Positions 46,143 to 55,677 of a stretch of DNA of 64,000 bases are shown piece by piece; within the stretch, counting starts at the first letter, position 1, and each line of letters opens with the position of its first letter. A program made the position numbers and the translations under genes. The notes beneath the pieces were generated by a model that did no database searches, was not told where the DNA came from, and was given only the letters and a program-made list of their open reading frames with translations. The stretch lies in the NCBI GenBank assembly GCA_030654015.1, contig JAURYI010000123.1, forward strand, positions 1 through 64,000, written 5' to 3'. The stretch comes from Methylococcales bacterium. GTDB taxonomy: Bacteria > Pseudomonadota > Gammaproteobacteria > Methylococcales > Methylomonadaceae.

Positions 46143-46316
46143 ATAACCCCCTTGTTTACACTTTTTTGATTGCTTGTTGTCCCGTGAGGTAAAAAATCGA
46201 GGATGTTATTCATCCATGATAACGGCTATCTCACCACAACACAGGGAATACAAAAATCATCCCTTCGCGTTTTTCATAGCGATGTTACAAACTGACTATA
46301 CACCATTGAATTAACG

Positions 46317-47132
46317 TTATTTGGATTCCACAGTAAGAACACCAGCATCTACTTCGCCGCCGTCAGTTTTGGCGAAAAGGTGCAACGTAGACACTGACGA
46401 AGGAACAGAAACATCTTTTACCTGCCAGCTATTACTCTGATTAGGTAGCACATATCCAGAAAGCTGCTGCTTACCCAACTCGCCACCATCAACACGAGCT
46501 AATCTGATGTTACTCACCTGAACATGGAGACCACCGTTATTCGTCAGATTTACTTCAATTTTTCCATCTCGTGTGCGGTAAACTTTCCAAGCTAAAGCAG
46601 GCTGTGGCACGGTTGTTGGTGTAACGAACACAGGTACTCCGATGCGCAGTGCTACCTGCAAACCTTTAAAGTCAGGCTTGGGTGGTGGTGGTACTTCCTG
46701 TAGAAACAATCGGTAAGTCAATTCGCGTTGTGCATCAGGTGTACGCCGCAAGCCGATGCGTAATATCTGCGAACCGCCAACGGGTATAGTAAAAATAGGT
46801 GGAGTGGCTAGAATTTCCTGAGTCGGGGTATAAATATCCTTGCCTTGTTGCTGAGACCACGTCATTACTTCCAATTGTATCACCGCTGGCGCGGTACCTG
46901 TATTACGCACAGTCATAGCACTTATAGGTTTACCAGAAGACAACGTTGCGCGTACAGGACTTACCTGAAATGAACCAGCACTCACGACGCTAGTTCCTAC
47001 AAGCAACACTAAACCATAAATAAGCTGTCTAGCGTGTTGCTGTAACTGCCGACATACACAGCCAATACCCATTATAAGTATTGAGATTAGTGAAAAACCT
47101 AATGTACGACTGCTAACTGTTTGAATTTTCAT
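46317..47132 (-). CDS. Periplasmic pilus chaperone (PapD-like)
   Basis: The 271-residue product folds as a two-domain immunoglobulin-like chaperone that carries pilus subunits to the usher. Motifs are SFQVSPVRATLSSGKPISAM, LRIGLRRTPDAQRELTYRLFLQEVPP (the G1/hairpin region) and VALRIGVPVFVTP. The N-terminus is unusually long, with two hydrophobic stretches (SLISILIMGIGCV and LIYGLVLLVGTSVVSAG). The second is the likely signal peptide, and a start further inside the ORF would give a normal length. An internal start codon could not be settled by a ribosome-binding site. It lies between the pilin and usher genes. Confidence 0.87.
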   Translation of the reverse strand: MKIQTVSSRTLGFSLISILIMGIGCVCRQLQQHARQLIYGLVLLVGTSVVSAGSFQVSPVRATLSSGKPISAMTVRNTGTAPAVIQLEVMTWSQQQGKDIYTPTQEILATPPIFTIPVGGSQILRIGLRRTPDAQRELTYRLFLQEVPPPPKPDFKGLQVALRIGVPVFVTPTTVPQPALAWKVYRTRDGKIEVNLTNNGGLHVQVSNIRLARVDGGELGKQQLSGYVLPNQSNSWQVKDVSVPSSVSTLHLFAKTDGGEVDAGVLTVESK

Positions 47133-47402
47133 GTAATACCCCTAAACAGGAATTGGGAAAAGACCTTTATTTTTGGATTCAAGCGAGTAAATCATTGAAA
47201 GACGGTATAAGCGGAAATAGTTTCATCTACACTGCTATTACAACAAATTATCAGGGTATTTTTGCAGACAAGAAACACATGGCAAGCCGTATTTACTTGC
47301 AAGGAGCCGACATTTATTATGCCGACTCCCGTTATCAGAAACATCAAACGATAACGTATCTGTTGTATATTTTCGTTGTTACCCGAAGAAAAAATAAGCG
47401 AA

Positions 47403-47912
47403 CTACCAAGTAACCGTGGCGACTACCGTGTCAGTATAGCTACCCGCTGGTTTATTTTGACCCGCTGGTATCCGACCAAAAACAGTAAGAGTAGTATCCG
47501 CACCCGTACCAACAGCCGTTGCCTTGCCAGTGCTATCAGTATTTCCCCATTCTGTACCACCGCTGCTAACCGAAGAAAGAGAGTAAGCAAGCGTATCAGT
47601 ACCCGCATTTTTCATCAACCGCTGTGGTGCTGCATCCGTGCCAGCAACTTTATAGAGTCCTTGACCTAAGGTAACGTAGCCCGAATCAGTTCCGATGGTG
47701 CAATTCGTTTTTACAGTGCCTGTACCATCTACGAGTTCATTTGCGAAACCAGTAGTATATTCGCCGAATGCAATCGGCGTGGTTGTAATCGTACAAACTT
47801 CGGTAATTGTGGCAGAAACCTCCAAGTCAGTAAAAGTTGATACAGCATAGCTATTGATGCTAACACCTGCTAATACCACGGCTAACGCGGCGATGATTAT
47901 AGATTTTTTCAT
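47403..47912 (-). CDS. Major pilin, spore coat protein U-domain family
   Basis: The 169-residue product has a signal peptide (IIIAALAVVLAGVSINSYA) and the SCPU fold: LEVSATITEVCTITTTPIAFGEYTTGF, TNCTIGT with the second cysteine, LTVFGRIPAGQNKPAGSYTD and the C-terminal strand VVATVTW. It is the first gene of the operon and probably the main structural subunit. AGAGGTG precedes the ATG, and part of it lies in the arm of a hairpin. It is 270 bases upstream of the chaperone gene; that gap holds no recognisable gene on this strand. Confidence 0.9.
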   Translation of the reverse strand: MKKSIIIAALAVVLAGVSINSYAVSTFTDLEVSATITEVCTITTTPIAFGEYTTGFANELVDGTGTVKTNCTIGTDSGYVTLGQGLYKVAGTDAAPQRLMKNAGTDTLAYSLSSVSSGGTEWGNTDSTGKATAVGTGADTTLTVFGRIPAGQNKPAGSYTDTVVATVTW

Positions 47913-48307
47913 GATACACCTCTAAATAATGTGGTGTATTGGATGGCGATACAGAGTTTTGATTCTTAATATCATGCTTTCATGGTAATAAAAAGGAAAT
48001 ACAGGATAGGGTCAGGCAATACAAAAATAAGATAAAAAGTTCTTGTCAATTGTTTAAGTGATTAAATGACTTTTAAAATCAATTAGTTAAGAACCTTTGA
48101 CAATTAATATGAAGCATAAGCAGTGCCAAGTTTTATATTTATTGCACATCCCGCGTAGCTCGTAGCCTACAGTATAATATTTAATGTTTTTATAATTTAA
48201 TACATTTCATCACTGGCAAAATAGTGACATTTTACTATAAATAAATTACTTTTTTTGTTTAAATTAACTTAATTTTGTCATTACGGGTAATTCATCCAAG
48301 CAACCCA
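47913..48307 (-). promoter_or_regulatory. Pilin upstream region with a ribosome-binding-site hairpin
   Basis: Immediately upstream of the pilin start, ATACACC and GGTGTAT (47914-47939) form a 7-base perfect stem whose one arm includes the GGTG of the pilin Shine-Dalgarno. The structure could limit pilin translation. The rest of these 395 bases is AT-rich and contains no gene. It should include the pilin promoter and the end of the relA transcript, but no clean terminator hairpin with a U-tract is seen. Confidence 0.5.
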
Positions 48308-50404
48308 TTAAACCTGTCGTCTGGCTTCGATGATATTCGGCAACTGGGTAATTTTGTCGAGTACCTGACTTAATTGCTGGGTGTTTTGAATTTGAATACT
48401 CATATTCAGTTCACCTGATAAATCGGGGTTGCTGGATAGCGTGGCACTGAAAATATGCACTTTCGCTTGCGCTAAAATGTGCGAAACATTATTCAATAAA
48501 TTTTGCGCATTATAGGCTTGAATGACAATCGGCACCGCGTGAGAGGTTTTTTCTACCGCCCACGAGACTGCTATCAACTGCACTTGTTTTTCGATACTTA
48601 ACTGAGTGATATTTTTGCAATTTTTACGGTGTACGGTGATGCCGTGATGATGGGAGATATAGCCGATAATGTCATCACCTAACACGGGCGAACAGCAATG
48701 TGCGAGCGAGGTTTGTACGTTATCAATCCCTGCAACTGAAATGACCGACTTAGCCGCCGCTTTTTTCTGTTTGACGTTGGTGAGCGTCTCTTCTAATTCG
48801 GGAACTTTTAAAAATGCGGCAAGTTGGCGGCTGTTAATCAGCCCTTTGCCGATGGCTTCTAAGAACGCATCGGTATCCGCTTGTTTAAAATGACTGATGG
48901 CATCGTTTAGATTGGGGTTTTTAATACCTAAACGGTGGCATTCTTTGTCTAAAATGGCTTTGCCTGCGGCAATTTTTTCGGTTTGTTTCTGATTGCCGAA
49001 CCAGCTTTTGACCCGACTGATGGCACGGTGTGATTTTAAATAACCTAAGTTAGGGTCTATCCAGTTATGATTGGGTGCGCCGTCTTTGGCGGTAAGAATT
49101 TCAACTTGTTCTCCTGATTTTAGGGCGTAAGTGAGTGGCACAATACGCCCGTTCACTTTTGCACCGCGACAGCGATGCCCTACTTCACTATGAATAGCGT
49201 AGGCAAAATCCAACGGGGTCGCGCCTTTGACCAAATCAATCAATTTACCCGCAGGTGTTAAGACATACACCCTATCGCCAAATAATTGATTCCGAAAATT
49301 TTCATCGTCGCTATCGGCTGGGTGTTTTTCTTCCAGCAATTTACGCAACGTGGCAACGCTTTGTTCCATTGCCGCCGTTTGTTTGCCGCCTTCTTTATAC
49401 GACCAATGCGCGGCAACGCCCAGCTCCGCGTAATCGTGCATATCCTGCGTGCGTATCTGCACTTCAATACGATTGCCATCGCTATCTAAAATAACGGTGT
49501 GCAGCGATTGATAGCCGTTTTCTTTAGGATTGGCAATGTAGTCATCAAATTCTTTGGGTAGGGTCTGCCATAAATTATGGACGATACCCAGCGCGGTATA
49601 GCAATGCGCCAAGTTATCGACAATCACGCGCACCGCTAATAAATCATACAACTCGTCTATCGACAGTTGTTTACGCTGCATTTTTTTCCAGATACTGTAA
49701 ATATGTTTGGGGCGACCATAACATTCACAGCTGACACCTTCTTCGGCTAAGGTGCTTTGCAATAAGTGAATAAAATTATTAACGCAGTTTTCCCGCTGGA
49801 CACGATTAACGGCAAGCGATTTGGCAATTTGCCGATAAGTAGCGGGTTCTAAATAGCGAAATGCCATGTCTTCCAGTTCCCATTTAAACTGGTGTATACC
49901 TAGACGGTTGGCAATCGGGGCGTAAATATCGAGGGTTTCCTGCGCGATAAAATGCCTGTCATCATAAGAAACGTGGGCTAAATTGCGCAACAATTGTATG
50001 CGGTAGGCTAATTTGACCAATACCGCGCGGACATCCTGTGTCATGGACAGTAACATTCGGCGCAGGGTTTCGGCTTGATGGGGTTTGTTCATCATTTCAG
50101 GCGAATACACTGCCAGTTTATTCAACCACACCACATCTTTAACCAAATTAGCAACGGTATCGCCGAACTGTTTTTTGATGTCAGTATCTACCAGACGCGG
50201 ATCACTTAAAATGGCTGCCAATACGGTGTTCAAATCCACATTAAAACCCATTAATATAGCCGCTACTTCAACGCCTTTGGGATAGTGATAATGCGGATCG
50301 TCAGGAATCGAGGCGACAATCGCTAACGCCTGTTCTATTTGCTGACGCTCAGATTCAGAAAACGCACTGAAAAGTGATGTTAAAGGTTCGCTATATGTTT
50401 GCAT
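48308..50404 (-). CDS. relA: GTP pyrophosphokinase (RelA type)
   Basis: The 698-residue product makes (p)ppGpp in the stringent response. Order: HD-fold domain (1-150), synthetase (about 210-320), TGS (about 375-435), helical region and C-terminal ACT domain. The hydrolase site is lost: ILSDPRL stands where SpoT has HDVIEDT, and RIQLLRNL where DRLHNM is expected. The synthetase contains FDDYIANPKENGYQSLHTV, the RelA-type acidic signature, and EVQIRTQDMHDYAELGVAAHW. It is therefore synthetase-only rather than bifunctional SpoT. The TAA stop lies just upstream of a small region duplicated at 43219. Confidence 0.95.
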   Translation of the reverse strand: MQTYSEPLTSLFSAFSESERQQIEQALAIVASIPDDPHYHYPKGVEVAAILMGFNVDLNTVLAAILSDPRLVDTDIKKQFGDTVANLVKDVVWLNKLAVYSPEMMNKPHQAETLRRMLLSMTQDVRAVLVKLAYRIQLLRNLAHVSYDDRHFIAQETLDIYAPIANRLGIHQFKWELEDMAFRYLEPATYRQIAKSLAVNRVQRENCVNNFIHLLQSTLAEEGVSCECYGRPKHIYSIWKKMQRKQLSIDELYDLLAVRVIVDNLAHCYTALGIVHNLWQTLPKEFDDYIANPKENGYQSLHTVILDSDGNRIEVQIRTQDMHDYAELGVAAHWSYKEGGKQTAAMEQSVATLRKLLEEKHPADSDDENFRNQLFGDRVYVLTPAGKLIDLVKGATPLDFAYAIHSEVGHRCRGAKVNGRIVPLTYALKSGEQVEILTAKDGAPNHNWIDPNLGYLKSHRAISRVKSWFGNQKQTEKIAAGKAILDKECHRLGIKNPNLNDAISHFKQADTDAFLEAIGKGLINSRQLAAFLKVPELEETLTNVKQKKAAAKSVISVAGIDNVQTSLAHCCSPVLGDDIIGYISHHHGITVHRKNCKNITQLSIEKQVQLIAVSWAVEKTSHAVPIVIQAYNAQNLLNNVSHILAQAKVHIFSATLSSNPDLSGELNMSIQIQNTQQLSQVLDKITQLPNIIEARRQV

Positions 50405-50563
50405 GAGGCGATTGTAAACGATTGAAAGAAATTAACGTGTAAGGTTCTTTATCATGATGAAACAGACTAGCAAGCAAACCTTATACCTACGTTAATAAAC
50501 ACGCTAAAAATAAACTCAGGTTTGCTACACTATGGATTCACACAACACACCGCAGAGACTATT

Positions 50564-51625
50564 ATGCCAATTACATTGAAAGAACTTGCTGATTTTTGTG
50601 ATGCTCACATTGAAGGCGGTAATCCGTCCAGCCTCATTGAATCCGCTGCTGATATTACCGCAGCTCAGGCAGGTCAAGTGACCCAGCTGACTAACAGTCG
50701 ATATACGCGCTATCTTAAAGACTCCAAGGCTTCCGCGTGTTTTATTGCCACTGATTTTGCCGTTGATAATAGTCCCGACACTATCGCGTTACTACGTTGC
50801 GCTGATCCTGAAATGGCGTTTATTAAAGCAGTGGGCTTGTTGCACCCTAATAGGGCTTATGGACAGCACATCGCACCACAAGCGGTACTGGGAAATAATG
50901 TCAACTTCGATGAAACTGTTCATATTGGTGCGTTTGCCGTCATTGGCGATGATGTCAATATCGGCGAAGGCAGCGTGGTATTGGCAGGTGCGTACATCGG
51001 TAATAATGTCAAAATCGGCAAGCACTGTCGCATTTATCCTTATGCTGTTATTTATGACGACGTGGTTCTGGGTGATAAGGTCATTATTCACTCTGGCGCG
51101 ATTATCGGTGCCGATGGGTTCGGTTACAAATTCAGAAATAATGCCCATGTCAAAGTGCCGCAAGTCGGTAATGTCGTGATTGCTGATAATGTCGAGATTG
51201 GTGCTAATACCTGTATTGACCGTGGCGCGTTAGGCAGCACAACAATAGGTGCGGGTAGTAAAATAGATAATTTAGTACAGGTCGGACACAATAATCAAGT
51301 CGGTAAACATGTGATTATGTGCGGCTTAACAGGCGTGTCGGGTTCTTGTACCATTGGTGATTACGCGATTCTAGCAGGTAGCTCAGGCATAGCGGATCAC
51401 GTCAATATCGGACAGGGCGCGGTGATTATGGCGCGGTCAGGTGTAGCAGGTGATGTAGCGGCTGGCACGCAAATGTTCGGCAGTCCTGCAAAAGAGAAAC
51501 GTATTGCTTATAAAGAACAAATCGCCATCAGCAAATTACCTGAATTATTGAAGACAGTAAAACAATTGGAAGAAAAGATTCAAGCGTTGGAAAAACAGGG
51601 GGATAATGATGTTCAGTGCGAGTAA
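50564..51625 (+). CDS. lpxD: UDP-3-O-acylglucosamine N-acyltransferase
   Basis: The 353-residue product adds the second acyl chain in lipid A synthesis. It has the N-terminal uridine-binding domain ([17 protein letters not shown]), then many hexapeptide repeats forming a left-handed beta-helix ([21 protein letters not shown] and onward), the catalytic His region in [13 protein letters not shown], and a C-terminal helix ([21 protein letters not shown]). The track begins 14 codons earlier. I chose the ATG at 50564 because the domain begins there; the ribosome-binding site (GCAGAGAC) is weak. It is a lone copy, away from the lpxA/fabZ cluster. Confidence 0.95.
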   Translation: MPITLKELADFCDAHIEGGNPSSLIESAADITAAQAGQVTQLTNSRYTRYLKDSKASACFIATDFAVDNSPDTIALLRCADPEMAFIKAVGLLHPNRAYGQHIAPQAVLGNNVNFDETVHIGAFAVIGDDVNIGEGSVVLAGAYIGNNVKIGKHCRIYPYAVIYDDVVLGDKVIIHSGAIIGADGFGYKFRNNAHVKVPQVGNVVIADNVEIGANTCIDRGALGSTTIGAGSKIDNLVQVGHNNQVGKHVIMCGLTGVSGSCTIGDYAILAGSSGIADHVNIGQGAVIMARSGVAGDVAAGTQMFGSPAKEKRIAYKEQIAISKLPELLKTVKQLEEKIQALEKQGDNDVQCE

Positions 51626-51647
51626 TCACTGAATTTCGGACATAAAA

Positions 51648-51679
51648 AACCCCCCGAAAAGGTCAATAAACGGGGGGTT
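51648..51679. terminator. Bidirectional terminator between lpxD and a small membrane protein gene
   Basis: AACCCCCCG and CGGGGGGTT arms (9 bases, perfect) enclose a 14-base loop, with an A-run on the left and TTAATAT on the right. The two genes converge on it. Confidence 0.85.
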
Positions 51680-51685
51680 AATATC

Positions 51686-51895
51686 TTATTTGCCTGAGAT
51701 TTGCTCAGCAGATGCGTTGTTGCTAGTGTGTCTTTTTTCAATTTTGGTAAACACTTCTTTTTGTGATTCAGCAACTGCACCACTTTGTAAATGTTTAGTT
51801 TCGTCCGCTTTCAACATAACAACTAAGACGATAATCGCAGCAATACAAACACCGACGATCAACCACAGATTATCTTTTTCTTCTACTTCAGCCAT
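51686..51895 (-). CDS. Small single-pass membrane protein, function unknown
   Basis: The 69-residue product (start ATG 51895, AGAGGA six to seven bases before it) has an acidic N-terminus (MAEVEEKDN), one membrane helix (LWLIVGVCIAAIIVLVVML) and a charged C-terminus with a Lys/Gln/Ser-rich stretch. The track gives a longer version from 51958, but its first 21 residues have no matching ribosome-binding site. The pattern predicts an inner-membrane protein with the short acidic end on one side. I do not recognise a family. Confidence 0.75.
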   Translation of the reverse strand: MAEVEEKDNLWLIVGVCIAAIIVLVVMLKADETKHLQSGAVAESQKEVFTKIEKRHTSNNASAEQISGK

Positions 51896-51958
51896 TTTAA
51901 AATCCTCTAAACTTATAGTTATGTGTATGATTTCTCTCTCCTCAAGAGAGCTACTCAA

Positions 51959-52341
51959 ATATATTTTGAGCAGGTTGTCTGAATCTTTTTCTAAACAACG
52001 GGGTAATTTTTATCATGAGACATGGTGTCGTGTCAAAACTATAAATAAAAAACTGTTAAATAATTTTGTAACTGTTGATTTTATTCATTACCAAGCACTT
52101 GTGCCGTAACCTGTTAAGTCGATGATTATTAATACTATATTGTTTTTATCAGCCGCATTCAGGTAGTCATTTATGACTATATATAAATCGCTGCAACGTA
52201 TTCAAATAAATCTGCTGGACAGGTCTTCCTTAACGTTGGTAATTTTGAATTTTCCCACTCGTTCTTGCGCTAAAATAACACTGGCAGTCTCGCCATTGTT
52301 ATACAATGTTTGCCCTATTTTGCCGCTGAATACTTTCTTAC
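51959..52341 (+). other. Intergenic region with no recognised gene
   Basis: The 383 bases between the small membrane protein gene and the helicase gene are AT-rich. A short perfect inverted repeat CATTGT-TAT-ACAATG at 52294-52308 lies about 34 bases before the helicase start and could be an operator. The two ORFs in the track here have no recognisable coding features. Confidence 0.4.
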
Positions 52342-55300
52342 ATGAATACACCCAAAAAACTATCGCGCTCCGATATACAGTTCGGATGTACTGCCAACAC
52401 TTATGAACGTGGTATCGAGTATTATGCGAAAGGACGTGTACTTAATCTTGGCATTGTCAGTAAAGGCGCGCTTTTTGTGCAACTGAGCGCAACAGTTAAA
52501 GGCAATGATGTTATTCCCTACAAGCAGAATATTCGTATCACCTGGCGCGCAGATCATCGTTCTGCGGCTATTTCAGGGAACTGCTCCTGTCCTATCGGCT
52601 ACAATTGCAAACACGTTGTTGCCGCCTGCCTCATGTATCAATATTCCCTGCAAAGTGCCACCACGGATGCGAGCTGTCTGGACTGGCTGAATACGCTGGA
52701 TGAACCCGCAACGGAACCCGATAGCCATCAGGAGTTTATTGCTTACATACTCAATTCTGCCATTAACAGCCCGCATGAATTTACCGTCGAACTGCGCGTC
52801 ACCAAACTAAAAAAATCAGGGGGGCTGAACAAGGGACGCGGTCTGTCATTACAGCATATTCCTTTCCTGCGCCACGACTACAACTATTTGCAACCCGAAG
52901 ATCAGGACATTGTAAAACTGCTCACTGCCTTGGAGACCAATTATCATGGCAACAATCCACGTCTTGTCGGTAATATCGGTTTTCTTGTGCTAACCAAATT
53001 ATTACACACAGGGCGTTTATTCTGGCACGACAATACCCTTAAGGCATTACGCTCTGGAGCTAACCGAGATCTGGATTTTAACTGGCAACAATCCAGTCAG
53101 GGCGATTACCAATTATCCATCGCTGTTGAACCTGAAGCGCAATTGATGCTCACTAACCCGCCGCAATATCTCGACATCAATACAAACACGATTGGCGCGT
53201 TTAATCAGCAACTCAGTGATGAGCAATTAAAAAAATACTTCTCCGCACCGCGTATTCCTGCCGCTCATGCGGAGGAGTTCAGCAGACGGTTACTGGTCGA
53301 ACACAGCACACACCCACTCCCTGCGCCAAAAAAAATCCCCATCACAGAAGTGCGCGACTTAACACCTACGCCCAAACTACGCTTGTTCGGCGCACAACTG
53401 CCTGACCGACACAGCACACTGCATTTAATGGCGGTGAGTTTTCATTATGGGCAATGGCCAGTATCGGCAAAAAACCTTGAACCCTACAGTATTATCAAAA
53501 CCACCTCACCGCTGATTCGCATACAACGGCACACCGCCGCTGAACAGGCGGCTATTGCCCGACTCGCTGACTGGGGTTTTATGCCCCCTGTTGTTGACGT
53601 ACCCGATGAAAAAGCCCTGCTATTGACCAGCAACGCCAACGACGCGCAATGGGGCGATTTTCTGCAAAACGCACTGCCTGAACTGGAAAAAGACGGCTGG
53701 ATTATCGACACCGATGACAGCTTTAAACTGACATTTCAACAGGCAGAAAGCTGGGATGCCGACATCAGCGAAAGTAAAAATGACTGGTTTGAAATGCGCT
53801 TTACCGTTGACATTAACGGACAGCCCTACCCATTACTGCCGTTAATCATGCCCGTGCTGGAAAATTATTCACTGGACGCGCTCCCCGAACACCTCAACCT
53901 GCCGTTAGGCAATTATCAATACCTGAGCGTTCCCAGCGAAAAACTCAAGCCCATTCTCGCGGTATTGATGGAATTATTCAATGCCAGTTTGTTAGGCAAA
54001 GACGGCACACTCAAACTGTCCCGTTTTAACGCCGCCAGTCTGGCAAATCTGGAAACCCACAGCTACGGCTTATTTTCTCTCACAGGCGGGCAAAAACTGC
54101 GCGAATTAGGGCAAAAACTCAACAACTTTGCAGGCATTGAAAACGTTGCCCTGCCGACCAACTTTCACGCCGAACTGCGCCCATACCAACAACAAGGCTT
54201 AAACTGGCTGCAATTCTTGCGTGAATACAATTTTGCGGGCATTCTCGCCGATGACATGGGTTTGGGTAAAACCGTGCAAACCCTCGTGCATCTGCTGGTC
54301 GAAAAACAATCAGGACGCATGACCAATCCCTGCTTAATCATTGCCCCGACCAGCCTGATGAGCAACTGGCGGCGCGAAGCAGAACGCTTTACTCCAGACC
54401 TCAGTGTTTTGATTTTACAAGGCACAGACCGCAAACAACACTTCGACAAAATCAACGACTACGATTTAGTGCTGACCACCTACCCGCTACTGCCCAGAGA
54501 CGAAGACGTATTACTCAAACATCGTTATCATTATCTGGTGTTGGACGAAGCGCAAACCGTGAAAAACCCCACCGCCATTGCCGCCCAACTGGTGCGTAAA
54601 ATCACCACCAACCACCGTTTATGCCTGACAGGCACACCGATGGAAAATCACTTAGGCGAACTGTGGACACAATTTGATTTTTTAATGCCGCACTTCTTAG
54701 GCACTAGCACCACGTTTAAAAAACACTACCGCACTCCGATTGAAAACCTAGGCGATAGCGAACGTAAAGCCCAATTATCACGCCGCCTCGCGCCGTTTAT
54801 GCTCCGCCGCACCAAACAGGCAGTGGCGACCGAATTACCCGCTAAAACCGAAATTATTCGCAGCGTCCCCCTGCATCCCAAACAAGCCACACTCTACGAA
54901 AGCATCCGCCTGACCATGGAGAAAAAAGTGCGTGATGCCATTGCCGAACGCGGCTTATCACGCAGCCACATCACCATTCTGGACGCGCTATTGAAATTGC
55001 GGCAAACGTGTTGCGATCCGCGCACTTTATCGCTGAAAGAAGCACAAAAAATCACCGAATCCGCCAAACTGGATTTACTCATGGACATCCTGCCCGAACA
55101 ACTCGAAGAAGGGCGGCGCATTCTGGTATTTTCCCAATTCACCCGCATGATTGCGCTGATTGAAGCCGAACTAACCGCACGCGACATCGGCTACAGCAAA
55201 CTCACAGGGCAAACCAAAAGACGCGATGACGCGATTGAATTGTTTAAAAGCGGCGCGGTCAACGTGTTTTTAATCAGCTTAAAGGCAGGCGGAGTCGGCT

Positions 55301-55572
55301 TAAACCTGACCGAAGCCGACACCGTGATTATTTATGACCCGTGGTGGAATCCTGCCTCCGAAAGTCAGGCAGCCGACCGCGCCCACCGTATCGGACAAGA
55401 CAAACCCGTGTTTGTTTATAAGCTAATCACAGAAAACACCGTCGAAGAAAAAATTATCGCCATGCAGGAACGCAAACGCGCCCTAGCCGACAGCATCTAT
55501 ACCGACGGTGCAAAAGAAGAAAGCCTCGCACTAACCGCTGAAGATTTAACGGTATTGTTTGAGCCGTTGTGA
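52342..55572 (+). CDS. SWIM-domain SNF2-family helicase
   Basis: The 1076-residue product starts with a SWIM zinc-binding motif (GNCSCPIGYNCKHVV, residues 78-92), followed by a long regulatory region and a SNF2 ATPase at about 600-1070. Motif I is LADDMGLGKTVQT, motif II LVLDEAQTVKNP, motif III TGTPMENHLGELW, and motifs V/VI are SLKAGGVGLNL and QAADRAHRIGQ. Such proteins remodel nucleoprotein complexes or RNA polymerase, and some are parts of defence islands, but no defence partner is beside it here. It appears to be a single-gene unit. It ends just before the second ATGACTGCCAGT palindrome. Confidence 0.93.
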   Translation: MNTPKKLSRSDIQFGCTANTYERGIEYYAKGRVLNLGIVSKGALFVQLSATVKGNDVIPYKQNIRITWRADHRSAAISGNCSCPIGYNCKHVVAACLMYQYSLQSATTDASCLDWLNTLDEPATEPDSHQEFIAYILNSAINSPHEFTVELRVTKLKKSGGLNKGRGLSLQHIPFLRHDYNYLQPEDQDIVKLLTALETNYHGNNPRLVGNIGFLVLTKLLHTGRLFWHDNTLKALRSGANRDLDFNWQQSSQGDYQLSIAVEPEAQLMLTNPPQYLDINTNTIGAFNQQLSDEQLKKYFSAPRIPAAHAEEFSRRLLVEHSTHPLPAPKKIPITEVRDLTPTPKLRLFGAQLPDRHSTLHLMAVSFHYGQWPVSAKNLEPYSIIKTTSPLIRIQRHTAAEQAAIARLADWGFMPPVVDVPDEKALLLTSNANDAQWGDFLQNALPELEKDGWIIDTDDSFKLTFQQAESWDADISESKNDWFEMRFTVDINGQPYPLLPLIMPVLENYSLDALPEHLNLPLGNYQYLSVPSEKLKPILAVLMELFNASLLGKDGTLKLSRFNAASLANLETHSYGLFSLTGGQKLRELGQKLNNFAGIENVALPTNFHAELRPYQQQGLNWLQFLREYNFAGILADDMGLGKTVQTLVHLLVEKQSGRMTNPCLIIAPTSLMSNWRREAERFTPDLSVLILQGTDRKQHFDKINDYDLVLTTYPLLPRDEDVLLKHRYHYLVLDEAQTVKNPTAIAAQLVRKITTNHRLCLTGTPMENHLGELWTQFDFLMPHFLGTSTTFKKHYRTPIENLGDSERKAQLSRRLAPFMLRRTKQAVATELPAKTEIIRSVPLHPKQATLYESIRLTMEKKVRDAIAERGLSRSHITILDALLKLRQTCCDPRTLSLKEAQKITESAKLDLLMDILPEQLEEGRRILVFSQFTRMIALIEAELTARDIGYSKLTGQTKRRDDAIELFKSGAVNVFLISLKAGGVGLNLTEADTVIIYDPWWNPASESQAADRAHRIGQDKPVFVYKLITENTVEEKIIAMQERKRALADSIYTDGAKEESLALTAEDLTVLFEPL

Positions 55573-55625
55573 AAACACAGCTATTTTGAACTAAATGGCT
55601 GTTGTTTTTGCAGATACCGTTGAGC

Positions 55626-55658
55626 ATGACTGCCAGTCTTCAAAGCACTGGCAGTCAT
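55626..55658. repeat. ATGACTGCCAGT palindrome, copy 2
   Basis: The arms are identical to those at 41699-41731 (12 bases each) while the 9-base loop differs (CTTCAAAGC). This copy too lies between converging genes, after the helicase gene and before a small membrane protein gene on the other strand. Confidence 0.85.
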
Positions 55659-55677
55659 TCATACTTTGCAATCGCTA

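Noticed and set aside
46317-47132. Two-helix membrane protein
   Set aside because: The long hydrophobic start of the chaperone ORF could suggest this, but the PapD-like domain is complete and the first helix is probably upstream of the true start.
47153-47413. 86-residue plus-strand ORF in the gap between the pilin and chaperone genes
   Set aside because: It runs against the operon, has no recognisable domain, and its composition looks like chance sequence with many stop-poor codons; the gap is better read as untranslated space in the minus-strand operon.
48308-50404. Bifunctional SpoT
   Set aside because: The HD motif and the second hydrolase motif are lost, and the synthetase has the RelA-type FDDYIANPK signature, so it is assigned as RelA.
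52342-55572. Phage-defence island around the SNF2 helicase
   Set aside because: No nuclease, methylase, ATPase partner or integrase is adjacent; neighbours are lpxD and small membrane proteins.
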